From Capra hircus (Eukaryota > Chordata > Mammalia > Artiodactyla > Bovidae): a stretch of DNA of 64,000 nucleotides. Positions 63,640-64,000 of the stretch are shown here, piece after piece. Positions within the stretch are counted from its first letter, which is position 1; each line of letters begins with the position of its first letter. The notes below the pieces were generated by a model, which worked only from the letters and a program-made list of their open reading frames with translations, did no database searches and was not told where the DNA came from. Made by a program: the position numbers and the translations under genes. The stretch covers positions 55,855,345 to 55,919,344 of the forward strand of contig NC_030822.1 in NCBI RefSeq assembly GCF_001704415.2, written 5' to 3'.

Positions 63640-64000
63640 AAACATAGCTTTAGATTGGACTCAAGTTATCAATATGAATTGACTTACTAGACAGACTAGT
63701 TTTTGTGTTCTTGCTGGTATGTATTGTAATAATTTGTATATCTGGTTAATGAACATTTGCATCCATGTTCTTATCTGACTCTCACTAAATAAAATTCAAA
63801 TACCAAAAATATTTTTATCTAATGTATATAAAGGAACTTTAATTTGGAGGGATATAGGAAGTCTGAAATTAATCACAATGCAACCACCCACTTCCTAAGT
63901 CCCTAGGGAGGGCCCAGAAAAAAAAAATCTCTCCTCAATGAAACCTTGTGATCAGTATTGGTAAAAGAAGTATGAGCACCTTTGAGAAACATGCTGATGG
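63640..64000. other. AT-rich unique DNA, nothing recognised
   Basis: No gene or named repeat seen to the window end. Confidence 0.5.

Noticed and set aside
1..64000. CRISPR array, operon, integron or phage-type system
   Set aside because: Repeats are dispersed SINE/LINE copies or microsatellites, there are no spaced identical repeats, and there is no gene-dense or ribosome-binding-site organisation; this is mammalian nuclear DNA.

Overview
This is a stretch of ruminant nuclear DNA (Pecora, most likely a bovid). The evidence is the repeat content: many copies of the RTE retrotransposon BovB, its dependent SINEs Bov-tA (tRNA-headed) and Bov-A2 (double Bov-A unit), CHR-type cetartiodactyl SINEs, artiodactyl L1 3' ends, and a background of older mammalian repeats (L2, MIR, L1M, MER5-like). 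Species cannot be told from the sequence alone. I find no intact protein-coding gene, no rRNA or free tRNA gene, no CRISPR array and no bacterial or viral gene. The long open frames are broken BovB or L1 reading frames, or chance frames in GC-rich DNA.

Layout. 1-3022: a BovB copy whose GC-rich, tandemly repeated 5' module joins the middle of the endonuclease domain. 3263-7340: CHR, L2, MIR, a BovB tail and three Bov-tA SINEs. 7341-8642: repeat-poor. 8643-13848: an L1 tail, then one L2 copy split by four ruminant insertions, then an RT-deleted BovB with a 13-bp target duplication. 13858-16965: unique DNA, an LTR-like relic, and a BovB copy abutting an inverted BovB piece. 16966-34080: mostly unique DNA with scattered SINEs, two purine-rich microsatellites, one candidate spliced exon (22124-22190) and several repeat-free blocks that look like candidate regulatory DNA. 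34081-41850: dense L1 territory with two L1 insertions showing 5' inversion (twin priming) and a decayed L1 ORF2 copy split by six later insertions. 41851-46184: unique DNA with candidate regulatory blocks. 46185-50783: a mariner-like terminal repeat pair filled by L1 sequence, next to the longest BovB copy (about 3.1 kb, 11-bp target duplication). 50885-59525: an antisense L1M holding a BovB that itself holds two Bov-tA SINEs, then a sense L1M holding three antisense BovB tails and a younger L1. 59526-64000: mostly unique with one Bov-A2, one MIR and one Bov-tA.

How the parts relate. BovB and L1 are the autonomous elements. Bov-tA and Bov-A2 share BovB-like 3' sequence and are presumed to be moved by BovB machinery; CHR, MIR and L2 are older strata. 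Repeated nesting gives a relative insertion order: L2, MIR and L1M first, BovB and artiodactyl L1 next, Bov-tA and Bov-A2 last. All BovB and L1 reading frames here carry stops, frameshifts or deletions. I did not find a convincing new biological system. The best leads are the GC-rich/endonuclease BovB hybrid, the candidate exon, the mariner split by L1, the inverted BovB junction and the repeat-free candidate enhancer blocks.
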